DNA of 22,481 bases. Origin: an uncultured Eubacteriales bacterium. GTDB lineage: Bacteria > Bacillota > Clostridia > Oscillospirales > Oscillospiraceae. A program made the position numbers and the translations under genes. Of the stretch, positions 8,038-15,218 are shown in pieces. Under the pieces are notes generated by a model, which worked only from the letters and a program-made list of their open reading frames with translations, was not told where the DNA came from and ran no database searches. The DNA lies in NCBI GenBank assembly GCA_900544405.1, contig UQVA01000031.1, forward strand, positions 1 to 22,481, read 5' to 3'. The first letter of the stretch is position 1, and each line of letters opens with the position of its first letter.

Positions 8038-8068
8038 GCGGCGCAGGCGGGTTATTCCCCTGCGCCGC
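8038..8068 (+). terminator. Stem-loop after tpiA, weak terminator
   Basis: A 10-bp perfect stem (GCGGCGCAGG/CCTGCGCCGC) with an 11-base loop lies 13 bp after the tpiA stop. It is followed only by TTCCGATTTC, so termination would be partial. The same stem sequence recurs in the hairpin at 11165-11197. Confidence 0.45.
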
Positions 8069-8094
8069 TTCCGATTTCAAAGAAGGATGTAAAC

Positions 8095-9129
8095 ATGGAA
8101 ACGAAAATTTTCCCGGCCGCTGACCCGGCCACCCCAGCCCTGGCAGCCCGGATCATCCGCTCCGGCGGGCTGGTGGCCATCCCCACGGAGACCGTTTACG
8201 GTCTGGGGGCCGACGGCCTGAATCCGGAGGCCGTGGCCAAAATCTTCATCGCCAAGGGCCGCCCCCAGGATAACCCCCTCATTCTTCATGTGACCGGCCC
8301 GGAGCAGATGGACGCTCTCTGCCACGACATTCCCGCAAGCGCCTACCTGCTGGCGGAAAAATTCTGGCCCGGTCCCCTGACCATGGTGCTGCCCGCGCGG
8401 GACATCATCCCCCGGGAGACCACGGCGGGCCTTGCAACGGTGGCCCTCCGCTGCCCGGACAACGCCGTCACACGGGAGATCATCCGCCTTTCCGGCACGC
8501 CCATCGCCGCCCCCTCCGCCAATCTGTCCGGCAAGCCCTCCACCACCACGGCCGCCCATGTGTACGCCGACCACGCAGGCCGCATTGAGGCCATCGTGGA
8601 CGGTGGTCCCTGCCGGGTGGGGGTGGAATCCACCATCATCGACCTGACCGAGGACCGGCCCAGGCTGCTGCGGCCCGGCGGCATCACCCCGGAGCAGCTT
8701 CTGGACACCCTGGGGGACCTGGTAGTAGACAAGGCCGTCACGGCCCAGATCGACAAAGACGCCGTGGTGAAGGCCCCCGGCATGAAATACCGCCATTACG
8801 CCCCCCAGGCCCCCGTGACCATCGTGGCCGGGAGCCGGGAAAAGGCGGCGGCGTACATCCACCGGCATTTCGAGCCGGGGGACCGGGTGCTGTGCTTCCA
8901 CGAAGAACTGCCCCTGTACGCCCACTGCGACCCCCTGGCCTACGGAGACGAGGCCGATGCGGCGACGCTGTCCGCCGGACTGTTCGCCGCCCTGCGGGAG
9001 CTGGACAGCCCCACCGTCCATCACATTTACGCCCGCTGTCCGGTAGGGGGCGGCATCGCCTACGCCGTCCAGAACCGGCTGAAAAAGGCCGCCGCCTTCC
9101 AGATCGTGGATGCGGAGGCCGAGGCATGA
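8095..9129 (+). CDS. tsaC: L-threonylcarbamoyladenylate synthase (Sua5/TsaC2)
   Basis: A 344-residue enzyme that makes threonylcarbamoyl-AMP from threonine, bicarbonate and ATP, the first step of t6A37 modification of ANN-decoding tRNAs. The start at 8095 follows AAGAAGGATG. The N-terminal YrdC domain (about 10-205) contains IPTETVYGLGADG, KIFIAKGRPQDNPLILHV (the KxR signature), APSANLSGKPS and VGVESTIIDL. The extra C-terminal Sua5 domain follows the linker APGMKYRHYAPQAPV and ends near the stop, so this is the long two-domain form rather than short TsaC. Its stop overlaps the coaE start by four bases (ATGA), indicating translational coupling. The tsaB/D/E partner genes are not in the window. 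Confidence 0.95.
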   Translation: METKIFPAADPATPALAARIIRSGGLVAIPTETVYGLGADGLNPEAVAKIFIAKGRPQDNPLILHVTGPEQMDALCHDIPASAYLLAEKFWPGPLTMVLPARDIIPRETTAGLATVALRCPDNAVTREIIRLSGTPIAAPSANLSGKPSTTTAAHVYADHAGRIEAIVDGGPCRVGVESTIIDLTEDRPRLLRPGGITPEQLLDTLGDLVVDKAVTAQIDKDAVVKAPGMKYRHYAPQAPVTIVAGSREKAAAYIHRHFEPGDRVLCFHEELPLYAHCDPLAYGDEADAATLSAGLFAALRELDSPTVHHIYARCPVGGGIAYAVQNRLKKAAAFQIVDAEAEA

Positions 9130-9695
9130 TCTTCGGTATCACCGGCGGCACCGGCTGCGGCAAGACCACGGCCCTGGAGGCCCTCCATAGCCTGGGCGGC
9201 GTGTGTCTGGACTGCGACGCCATCTATCACGACCTGCTGAAAACCGACAAAGCCCTGCTTGCCGCCATCGAAGGCCGGTTCCCCGGCGTGGTAAAAGCGG
9301 ACCAACTGGACCGGAAGGCCCTGGGCAGCCGGGTTTTTGCCGACCCGGCTGCTTTGGCGGACCTGAACACCATTACCCACGCCGCCGTGACGAAAAAGGT
9401 CCTGGAATTGCTGCCCAAGGATGGGACGCCCGCCGCCATCGACGCCATCGGCCTCTTTGAAAGCGGCCTGGACCAACTTTGCGGCGTAACCGTTGGGATT
9501 TTAGCCCCGAAAGCGGACCGGCTCCGGCGCATCATGGCCCGGGACGGCATTTCGGAAAGCTATGCCCAAATGCGTCTGGATGCCCAGCCGGAGGACAGCT
9601 ACTTCCGGGAAAAATGCGGCTTTATTCTGGAAAATACCGGAACGGAGGCGGATTTCCTCCAGAAATCCATTGATTTTTTCCAGAAATTCCTATAA
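9126..9695 (+). CDS. coaE: Dephospho-CoA kinase
   Basis: A 189-residue P-loop kinase that phosphorylates dephospho-CoA at the 3'-OH of the ribose, the last step of coenzyme A synthesis. The start ATG at 9126 overlaps the stop of the upstream gene by four bases. The Walker A motif is GITGGTGCGKTT (about 4-15). LDCDAIYHDLL contains the conserved aspartate region, LNTITHAAV matches the family's 'L..I.HP.V' region, and the lid/base segment is DRLRRIMARDGIS. Most family members read SGKS in Walker A where this one has CGKT, a conservative difference. Length is slightly below the usual 195-205. It is followed 25 bp later by the aminopeptidase. Confidence 0.93.
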   Translation: MIFGITGGTGCGKTTALEALHSLGGVCLDCDAIYHDLLKTDKALLAAIEGRFPGVVKADQLDRKALGSRVFADPAALADLNTITHAAVTKKVLELLPKDGTPAAIDAIGLFESGLDQLCGVTVGILAPKADRLRRIMARDGISESYAQMRLDAQPEDSYFREKCGFILENTGTEADFLQKSIDFFQKFL

Positions 9696-9720
9696 AATCT
9701 TATAAAAAGGAGACTTTCTT

Positions 9721-11106
9721 ATGACCACCGACGAACTCCGCAGCCAGCTTCTGGCTGCCCCCAAGAACGGCTACACCCGCATCAACGAGACCCAGCGGGC
9801 CGAGATGGAGGCCTACTGCAAGCGCTACGCTGCCTTCATGGATGCCTGCAAGACCGAGCGGGAGGCCACTGCCTGGACCGCCAAGGCTGCCGAGGACCAC
9901 GGCTTCAAGCCCTTCATGGCAGGAATGGCCCTGAACCCCGGCGATAAGATTTATTATGTCAACCGTAAAAAGAGCATCATCCTGGCCGTCATGGGCGAAA
10001 AGAGCCTTGCCGAGGGTGCTAACATCTGCGCCGCTCACGTGGACTCTCCCCGGATGGACCTGAAGCCCAATCCCCTGTATGAGGATTCCGAAATTGCCTA
10101 CTTCAAGACCCACTACTACGGCGGCATCAAGAAGTATCAGTGGCCCACCGTGCCCCTGGCCCTTCACGGTGTTGTGTACCGGAAGGACGGCAGCGTCATC
10201 ACCGTCACCGTCGGCGAGGACGACACCGACCCGGTGCTGGTGGTCTCCGACCTGCTCATCCACCTGTCCGCCGATCAGATGAAGAAGCCCCTGGCCGAAG
10301 GTATCGCCGGGGAACAGCTGAACGTCATCCTGGGCACGGAGCCCATCGAGGGCGAGGGCAGTGACCTGGTGAAGCTGAACGTGATGAAGCTGCTGAACAA
10401 AAAGTACGGCCTCATCGAGGAGGACTTCCTTTCCGCCGAGCTGACCATCGTCCCCGCCGGCAAGTGCCGGGAGGTGGGTCTGGACCGGAGCCTGCTGGGC
10501 GCTTACGGCCACGACGACCGGGTCTGCGCTTACGCCGAAATTGAGCCCCTGCTGAGCATGGGTACCCCCACCCACACTGCCGTGTGCATCCTGGCCGACA
10601 AGGAAGAGATCGGCTCCGTGGGCATCTCCGGTATGCAGAGCCAGGCCTTTGAGCATTTCATGGGCGGCCTGTGCGCCATTCAGGGCGTGGAGCTGCGGGA
10701 CTGCTTCGCCAACTCCTTCTGCCTGTCCGCCGATGTGTCCAACGCCTTCGACCCCAACTTCGCCGAGACCTGCGACAAGCGGAACAACAGCCAGCTGAAC
10801 TACGGCGTGGCCATCTGCAAGTACACCGGCAGCCGGGGCAAGGGCGGCGCTTCCGACGCCTCCGCCGAGGCCATGGGCCATGTGCGCTCCACGTTGGACA
10901 AGGCCGGGGTCATCTGGCAGATCGCAACGCTGGGCAAGGTAGACCAGGGCGGCGGCGGCACCGTGGCCGCCTACATGGCCAACCGGAACATCGTCACCGT
11001 GGATGCGGGCGTGCCGGTGCTGTGTATGCACGCCCCCTGGGAGCTGGTCAGCAAGCTGGACTGCTATATGACCATGAAGGCCTGCGAGGCCATTTACCTG
11101 GCATAA
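9721..11106 (+). CDS. M18 family aspartyl-type aminopeptidase
   Basis: A 461-residue cytoplasmic zinc aminopeptidase of family M18 (yeast Ape1/DNPEP relatives; bacterial aminopeptidase I). It removes N-terminal residues from peptides, and the exact preference cannot be read here. The start at 9721 follows AAAAAGGAG. Dinuclear-zinc motifs appear in order: AAHVDSPRMDLK (His106, Asp108), GHDDRVCAYAE, the catalytic-base motif DKEEIGSVG, LSADVSNAFDP and the final CMHAPWEL. The GKGGASDASAEA segment is also typical of the bacterial branch. Length matches the bacterial branch. It is the last gene of the run and is closed by a strong terminator. Confidence 0.93.
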   Translation: MTTDELRSQLLAAPKNGYTRINETQRAEMEAYCKRYAAFMDACKTEREATAWTAKAAEDHGFKPFMAGMALNPGDKIYYVNRKKSIILAVMGEKSLAEGANICAAHVDSPRMDLKPNPLYEDSEIAYFKTHYYGGIKKYQWPTVPLALHGVVYRKDGSVITVTVGEDDTDPVLVVSDLLIHLSADQMKKPLAEGIAGEQLNVILGTEPIEGEGSDLVKLNVMKLLNKKYGLIEEDFLSAELTIVPAGKCREVGLDRSLLGAYGHDDRVCAYAEIEPLLSMGTPTHTAVCILADKEEIGSVGISGMQSQAFEHFMGGLCAIQGVELRDCFANSFCLSADVSNAFDPNFAETCDKRNNSQLNYGVAICKYTGSRGKGGASDASAEAMGHVRSTLDKAGVIWQIATLGKVDQGGGGTVAAYMANRNIVTVDAGVPVLCMHAPWELVSKLDCYMTMKACEAIYLA

Positions 11107-11112
11107 ATTTTC

Positions 11113-11153
11113 AAGCGGCAGCGGGAGAACCCCTCCCCTGCCGCTTCTTTTTT
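11113..11153 (+). terminator. Terminator of the trmL-to-aminopeptidase run
   Basis: The stem AAGCGGCAG/CTGCCGCTT (11113-11121 and 11138-11146) is extended inward by GGGAG/CTCCC past a single-base bulge and followed by CTTTTTT. It starts 7 bp after the aminopeptidase stop. Confidence 0.9.
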
Positions 11154-11164
11154 GCAGTAACACA

Positions 11165-11197
11165 AGCGGCGCAGCCGATTTTTTCGACTGCGCCGCT
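11165..11197. terminator. Second stem-loop after the aminopeptidase
   Basis: A 10-bp stem AGCGGCGCAG/CTGCGCCGCT with an inner CGA/TCG extension and a T-rich loop, followed on the plus strand by GATTTTTG. It can serve as a back-up terminator for the plus-strand run. Its stem repeats the sequence of the hairpin at 8038-8068. On the minus strand no T-run follows. Confidence 0.5.
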
Positions 11198-11210
11198 GAT
11201 TTTTGCCGTA

Positions 11211-11558
11211 TTTTCACGGTCCGTATGGCTCTTGTCCGTCTCCCCCACAGACGGCAAGAGGGCCCCGGAGACGAGCAAAGCGCATCCGTCGGCGTACATA
11301 GGGTACGGTAGGATGCGCTTTGGGAAGTAAGTGAAAACGCTTTTTCCTTTTTGTTCCGTCCGTATGTTCACGGTCCGGAGCGCTCTTGTCCGTCTTTTAC
11401 GCCCCCGGCCAGACGGCAAGAGGGCCCCGGAGACGAGCAAAGCGCATCCGTCGGCGTACATAGAGTACGGTAGGATGCGCTTTGGGAAGTAAGTGAAAAT
11501 GCTTTTTCTTTCTGATTTTCACTTACATTTTCACGGTCCGGGGCGCTCTTGTCCGTCT
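11211..11558. repeat. Tandem array of structured repeats (two full, one partial unit)
   Basis: This fills most of the 457-bp gap between the aminopeptidase and nrdD; no gene is supported in it. Units begin with TTCACGGTCCG at 11213, 11367 and 11530. The core 11249-11346 recurs at 11411-11508 with two differences in 98 bases (11302 G to A, 11338 C to T). Each full unit holds hairpin 1 (CTCTTGTCCGTCT with AGACGGCAAGAG; one bulged T) and hairpin 2 (AAAGCGCATCC with GGATGCGCTTT, perfect 11 bp, plus an inner CGTAC/GTACG). The unit ends in GTAAGTGAAAA followed by GCTTTTTC. Hairpin 1's loop differs in length and sequence between units (7 and 15 bases) while its stem is identical. The third unit breaks off within hairpin 1, just before the nrdD stop codon. 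Function unknown. Confidence 0.85.
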
Positions 11559-11563
11559 GAGTC

Positions 11564-13789
11564 TTAGAGATGTAACACTCTATCCTTAATCTCCTGGGTC
11601 CGGCCCTGGTTCCAGTATTGGGTCCCGATGTAGCCGCAGGTCCGCCGGGCCACGTTCATCTTGCTCTGGTCCGTGTTGCCGCACTGGGGGCAGACCCAGA
11701 TGAGCTTCCCGTCGGTGTCCTCCTGAATCTCAATTTCGCCGTCAAAGCCGCAGACCTGGCAATAATCGCTCTTGGTGTTCAACTCGGCGTACATGATGTT
11801 GTCGTAAATGAACTGCATGACCTGCAGAACGGCATCGATGTTGTTCTGCATATTCGGCACTTCCACATAGCTGATCGCCCCTCCGGGGGACAGCTGCTGG
11901 AACTCGGACTCGAAGGCCAGCTTGGTGAAGGCGTCAATTTGCTCGGTCACATGGACGTGGTAGGAGTTGGTGATGTAGCTCTTGTCCGTGATGCCGGGGA
12001 TGATGCCGAAGCGATTCTGCAGGCACTTGGCGAACTTGTAGGTGGTGGATTCCAGAGGCGTACCGTAGAGGGAGTAATCGATGTTCTCCGCTGCCTTCCA
12101 CTCGGCGCATTTGTCGTTCATCTTCTGCATGACCTTCAGGGCGAAGGGCTTGGCGTCGGCGTCGGTGTGGGAGTGGCCGGTCATGTAGCGGACACACTCA
12201 TAAAGGCCCGCATAGCCCAGGGAAATGGTGGAATAGCCGCCGTAGAGCAGTTTGTCGATGGGTTCGCCCTTTTCCAGCCGGGCCAAAGCGCCGTACTGCC
12301 AGAGGATGGGGGCCGCATCAGAAAGCGTGCCCTTCAGCCGGTCATGGCGGCACCGGAGGGCCCGGTGGCACAGCTCCAGCCGCTCCTCAAAAATATTCCA
12401 GAACTTGTCCATGTCCCGTCCGGAGGACAGGGCCACGTCCGGCAGGTTGATGGTGACCACACCCTGATTGAACCGGCCATAGTATTTGGGCTTCCCCGGC
12501 TCATAATTCTTGGCGTTGGCGATGTTGTCCCAGCCGTTGCCGGACCGGTCCGGGGTCAGGAAGGACCGGCAGCCCATGCAGGTGTACACGTCGCCGTGAC
12601 CGGCGGTCTCGCCCTTGGAGAGCTTGTACTCCCGCATTTTCTTCTCGCTGATGTAGTCCGGCACCATCCGCTTGGCGGTGCACTGGGCCGCCAGCCGAGT
12701 CAGATACCAGTAGGGAGTCCCCTCGGTAACATTGTCCTCCTCCAGCACGTAAATGAGCTTGGGGAAGGCAGGGGTGATCCACACGCCGCTTTCGTTCTTC
12801 ACGCCCTGGTAGCGCTGGCGGAGCATTTCTTCGATGATAAGGGCCAGGTCCTTCTTCTCCTGGTCGTTCCGGGCCTCGTTCAGATACATGAACACGGTGA
12901 TGAACGGAGCCTGGCCGTTGGTGGTCATCAGGGTGACCACCTGATACTGGATGGTCTGTACGCCCCGGCGGACCTCGTCCCGAAGCCGCTCCTCCACCAC
13001 ACGGGAAATTTGCTCCTCACTTGGAGTAACGCCAAAGACCTTCATTTCCTGGTCCACGGCCCGGCGGATCTTCTCCCGGCTCACCTGTACGAAGGGAGCC
13101 AGGTGGGTCAGGCTGATGGACTGGCCGCCGTACTGGTTGGAGGCCACCTGAGCAATGATCTGGGTGGCAATGTTGCAGGCGGTGGAGAAGGAATGGGGCT
13201 TCTCGATAAGGGTGCCGGAAATAACCGTGCCGTTCTGGAGCATATCCTCCAGATTGATGAGGTCGCAGTTGTGCATATGCTGGGCATAGTAATCGGAGTC
13301 GTGGAAGTGGATGATGCCCGCCTCATGGGCGGCCACAATCTCCTGGGGCAGCAGGATGCGCTTGGTGATGTCCTTGGACACCTCACCGGCCATGTAGTCC
13401 CGCTGAACGGCGTTGATCGTGGGGTTCTTGTTGGCGTTCTCCTGCTTCACTTCCTCGTTGTTGCACTCGATGAGGCTCAGGATGCGGCCGTCGGTAGTAT
13501 TGGACTGGCGCAGGAGACTGCGGGTATAGCGGTAAGTAATATACTCCTTGGCCACTTCAAAAGCGCCGTGGGCCATGATGGCCTTCTCCACCAGGTCCTG
13601 AATTTCTTCCACCGCCGGGCTGCGGCCCATTTCCTCGCAGGAAATCTCCACGCTCTCGGCGATACGGCTGATCTGCAGCGGCGTCATGCGGACGCCTTCT
13701 TCGACGGCGTTGTTGGCCTTGGTGACGGCCATCCTGATCTTATCAATGTCAAAAACGACTTCTGCACCGTTTCTCTTAATAATTTTCAT
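11564..13789 (-). CDS. nrdD: Anaerobic ribonucleoside-triphosphate reductase
   Basis: A 741-residue class III ribonucleotide reductase, the glycyl-radical enzyme that makes deoxynucleotides without oxygen. The N-terminal ATP-cone (about 1-95, from MKIIKRNGAEVVFDIDKI) provides allosteric control. The barrel contains HFHDSDYYAQHMHNCDLINL, GGQSISLTHLAPF and VYTCMGCRSFL with the catalytic cysteine region. The C-terminus carries the zinc site CQVCG...CPQCG and the radical loop RRTCGYIGT, with Gly719 as radical site. The start at 13789 follows AAGGGAG. The promoter carries two NrdR-like boxes. The activase NrdG, which forms the glycyl radical, is not next to it on either side, although the two are often adjacent. 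No truncation is seen. Confidence 0.97.
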   Translation of the reverse strand: MKIIKRNGAEVVFDIDKIRMAVTKANNAVEEGVRMTPLQISRIAESVEISCEEMGRSPAVEEIQDLVEKAIMAHGAFEVAKEYITYRYTRSLLRQSNTTDGRILSLIECNNEEVKQENANKNPTINAVQRDYMAGEVSKDITKRILLPQEIVAAHEAGIIHFHDSDYYAQHMHNCDLINLEDMLQNGTVISGTLIEKPHSFSTACNIATQIIAQVASNQYGGQSISLTHLAPFVQVSREKIRRAVDQEMKVFGVTPSEEQISRVVEERLRDEVRRGVQTIQYQVVTLMTTNGQAPFITVFMYLNEARNDQEKKDLALIIEEMLRQRYQGVKNESGVWITPAFPKLIYVLEEDNVTEGTPYWYLTRLAAQCTAKRMVPDYISEKKMREYKLSKGETAGHGDVYTCMGCRSFLTPDRSGNGWDNIANAKNYEPGKPKYYGRFNQGVVTINLPDVALSSGRDMDKFWNIFEERLELCHRALRCRHDRLKGTLSDAAPILWQYGALARLEKGEPIDKLLYGGYSTISLGYAGLYECVRYMTGHSHTDADAKPFALKVMQKMNDKCAEWKAAENIDYSLYGTPLESTTYKFAKCLQNRFGIIPGITDKSYITNSYHVHVTEQIDAFTKLAFESEFQQLSPGGAISYVEVPNMQNNIDAVLQVMQFIYDNIMYAELNTKSDYCQVCGFDGEIEIQEDTDGKLIWVCPQCGNTDQSKMNVARRTCGYIGTQYWNQGRTQEIKDRVLHL

Positions 13790-13852
13790 AGATGCTCTCC
13801 CTTCTGGCGCACCCTCGCAGGCCCCTTGGACCTGTTGCGCCGTGCATGGACT

Positions 13853-13880
13853 ATTATACTAGATATTGTGGTTTTGTCAA
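13853..13880 (-). promoter_or_regulatory. Promoter of nrdD
   Basis: On the minus strand, TTGACA (13875-13880), a 16-base spacer and TATAAT (13853-13858) lie about 60 bp upstream of nrdD. The spacer is almost entirely occupied by the proximal NrdR-like box. Confidence 0.85.
13856..13871 (-). promoter_or_regulatory. Proximal NrdR-like box
   Basis: On the minus strand CCACAATATCTAGTAT matches the NrdR-box pattern aCaCwAtATaTwGtGt at 13 of 16 positions by my count. It lies between the -35 and -10 elements of nrdD, where binding of the ATP-cone repressor NrdR would block RNA polymerase. Confidence 0.7.
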
Positions 13881-13887
13881 GAGCAAA

Positions 13888-13903
13888 TCGCTATATCTTG
13901 TAG
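13888..13903 (-). promoter_or_regulatory. Distal NrdR-like box
   Basis: On the minus strand CTACAAGATATAGCGA matches the NrdR-box pattern at 11 of 16 positions. It begins exactly 32 bp (about three helical turns) from the proximal box, the spacing typical of paired NrdR boxes, which supports the weaker match. Confidence 0.6.
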
Positions 13904-14006
13904 GAATTCTGAGGGACGCTGTTTTGTTCCGGTTCCATGGGCTTTTGGCGTTCGGCCCGGCGGGGAGAAAAGTTCCGGAAATTCCGGTGGACGGGGGCAG
14001 GAACGG

Positions 14007-14035
14007 TTGAAATACAGGAAAATCTGTTGTATAAT
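14007..14035 (+). promoter_or_regulatory. Promoter of the aldose epimerase gene
   Basis: TTGAAA (14007-14012), a 17-base spacer and a perfect TATAAT (14030-14035) lie about 60 bp before the start at 14095. No operator or riboswitch is recognisable between promoter and start. Confidence 0.7.
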
Positions 14036-14094
14036 GCAGGAAAAGCTGCGCCTGACCTGTAATGGGATTTTGGGCGGGAAAAGGCGGGATTATC

Positions 14095-15114
14095 ATGGAG
14101 ACAACGATTTTTGGAAAAACGCCGGGGGGCAGTCTTGCCCATCTTTACACCATCACCGGCGGCGGTGTGACGGCGAAGGTATCGGATTTTGGGGCCACGC
14201 TGGTGCAGCTGTGGGTGCCGGATAAGCATGGCGACCTGGCCGACGTGGTGCTGGGCTACGACACGGCGGAGGAATACGCCGACCACGATGGCTGTCTGGG
14301 AGCCACCGTGGGCCGCAACGCCAACCGGATTCACAACGCTGCCTTTCCCCTGGCGGGCCGCAGTGTACAGCTGACGGCAACGGAGGGGCCAAATAACCTG
14401 CACAGCGGCCCGGACTTCTACTTCAAGCGCATGTGGCAGGTGGAGGAATACAACGAGCACACCATCTGCTTCCATCTGGAAAGCCCCAGCGGCGACCAGG
14501 GCTTCCCCGGCAATGCGGACATCCATGTGCGCTACGCCCTGACCCCGGAGGCCACCCTGGTCATCACCTATGACGGCATCTGCGACCGGCCCACGGTGTT
14601 CAACATGACCAACCACAGCTATTTCAACATGGCAGGCCACGAGAGAAGCGAGCTTTGCATGGACCAGGAGCTGACCATGGCCGCCCGACATTTCCTACCG
14701 GACGACGCCGCCAGCATCCCCACAGGGGAGCTGCGCAACGTGGTGGGGACCCCCATGGACTTCCGGACTCCCAAGCCCATCGGCCGGGACCTGAACGAAG
14801 ATTACGAGGCTCTTCTTTTGCAGCACGGCTATGACCATAATTTTGAGGTGTTCTGCAATCCGGCAGCCATTCTGAAGGACCCCCATTCCGGCCGGACCAT
14901 GGCCGTCACCACTGACTGCCCCGGTATCCAGCTTTACTCCGGCAATTTCCTGGACGTCATGGGCAAAAACGGCGTCCACTACCCCAAGCACGGCGGCGTG
15001 GCCTTGGAGACCCAATACTACCCGGACAGCGTGAACCATCCGGAGTGGAAGCAGCCCATTTTCCAGGCGGGTGAGCCCTACCACAGCGTCACCGCTTACC
15101 ACTTCTACAACTAA
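14095..15114 (+). CDS. galM: Aldose 1-epimerase (galactose mutarotase)
   Basis: A 339-residue beta-sandwich enzyme interconverting the alpha and beta anomers of galactose or glucose, feeding the Leloir pathway. I start at 14095 (ATG after AAGGCGGGAT); an ATG at 14062 has no ribosome-binding site. Family motifs in order are FGATLVQLWVPDK, GATVGRNANRI, PNNLHSGP (usually NNLHGG), FNMTNHSYFNMAG with the acid histidine, GYDHNF, GIQLYSGNFLD, and ALETQYYPDSVNHP with the catalytic-base glutamate. Length matches GalM. No galK, galT or sugar transporter adjoins it; it has its own promoter and stands alone, so a broader sugar range is possible. Confidence 0.95.
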   Translation: METTIFGKTPGGSLAHLYTITGGGVTAKVSDFGATLVQLWVPDKHGDLADVVLGYDTAEEYADHDGCLGATVGRNANRIHNAAFPLAGRSVQLTATEGPNNLHSGPDFYFKRMWQVEEYNEHTICFHLESPSGDQGFPGNADIHVRYALTPEATLVITYDGICDRPTVFNMTNHSYFNMAGHERSELCMDQELTMAARHFLPDDAASIPTGELRNVVGTPMDFRTPKPIGRDLNEDYEALLLQHGYDHNFEVFCNPAAILKDPHSGRTMAVTTDCPGIQLYSGNFLDVMGKNGVHYPKHGGVALETQYYPDSVNHPEWKQPIFQAGEPYHSVTAYHFYN

Positions 15115-15145
15115 ACCCAAAAATTCATACCTCCCCCGGAAATGC

Positions 15146-15172
15146 ACCAAGCGACAGGATGAGCATACACTG
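15146..15172 (+). promoter_or_regulatory. Candidate sporulation (sigma-K-like) promoter
   Basis: AC (15146-15147), a 16-base gap and CATACACTG (15164-15172) fit the mother-cell sigma-K pattern AC-N16-CATANNNTA except for the last base; the -10 half also resembles sigma-E. No good sigma-A promoter is visible in this 104-bp gap. A 6-bp inverted repeat (ACAGGA at 15154-15159, TCCTGT at 15173-15178) brackets the -10. This is a pattern match only. Confidence 0.4.
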
Positions 15173-15218
15173 TCCTGTAAGCACTTTTGCTGCTACATTT
15201 CTAGGGGAGGTTTTTCCT

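Larger units (their letters stand above)
13790..14094. other. Divergent nrdD-galM control region, no gene
   Basis: This 305-bp gap holds the nrdD leader, promoter and NrdR-like boxes (minus) and the galM promoter (plus). The nrdD leader contains an imperfect stem in which GGCGCA pairs with TGCGCC, with inner CAGG/CCTG, around 13806-13841. Between 13904 and 14006 I see no further signal. Confidence 0.6.

Noticed and set aside
11111..11461. Minus-strand reading frame with an internally repeated stretch (MYADGCALLVSGALLPS twice)
   Set aside because: The repetition is simply the tandem DNA repeat read through in one frame. The frame also runs over the terminator of the aminopeptidase gene, lacks a ribosome-binding site and resembles no protein.
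11211..11558. CRISPR array
   Set aside because: Units are about 160 bp with large internal hairpins and only two to three copies; there are no short regular repeats with unique spacers and no cas genes.
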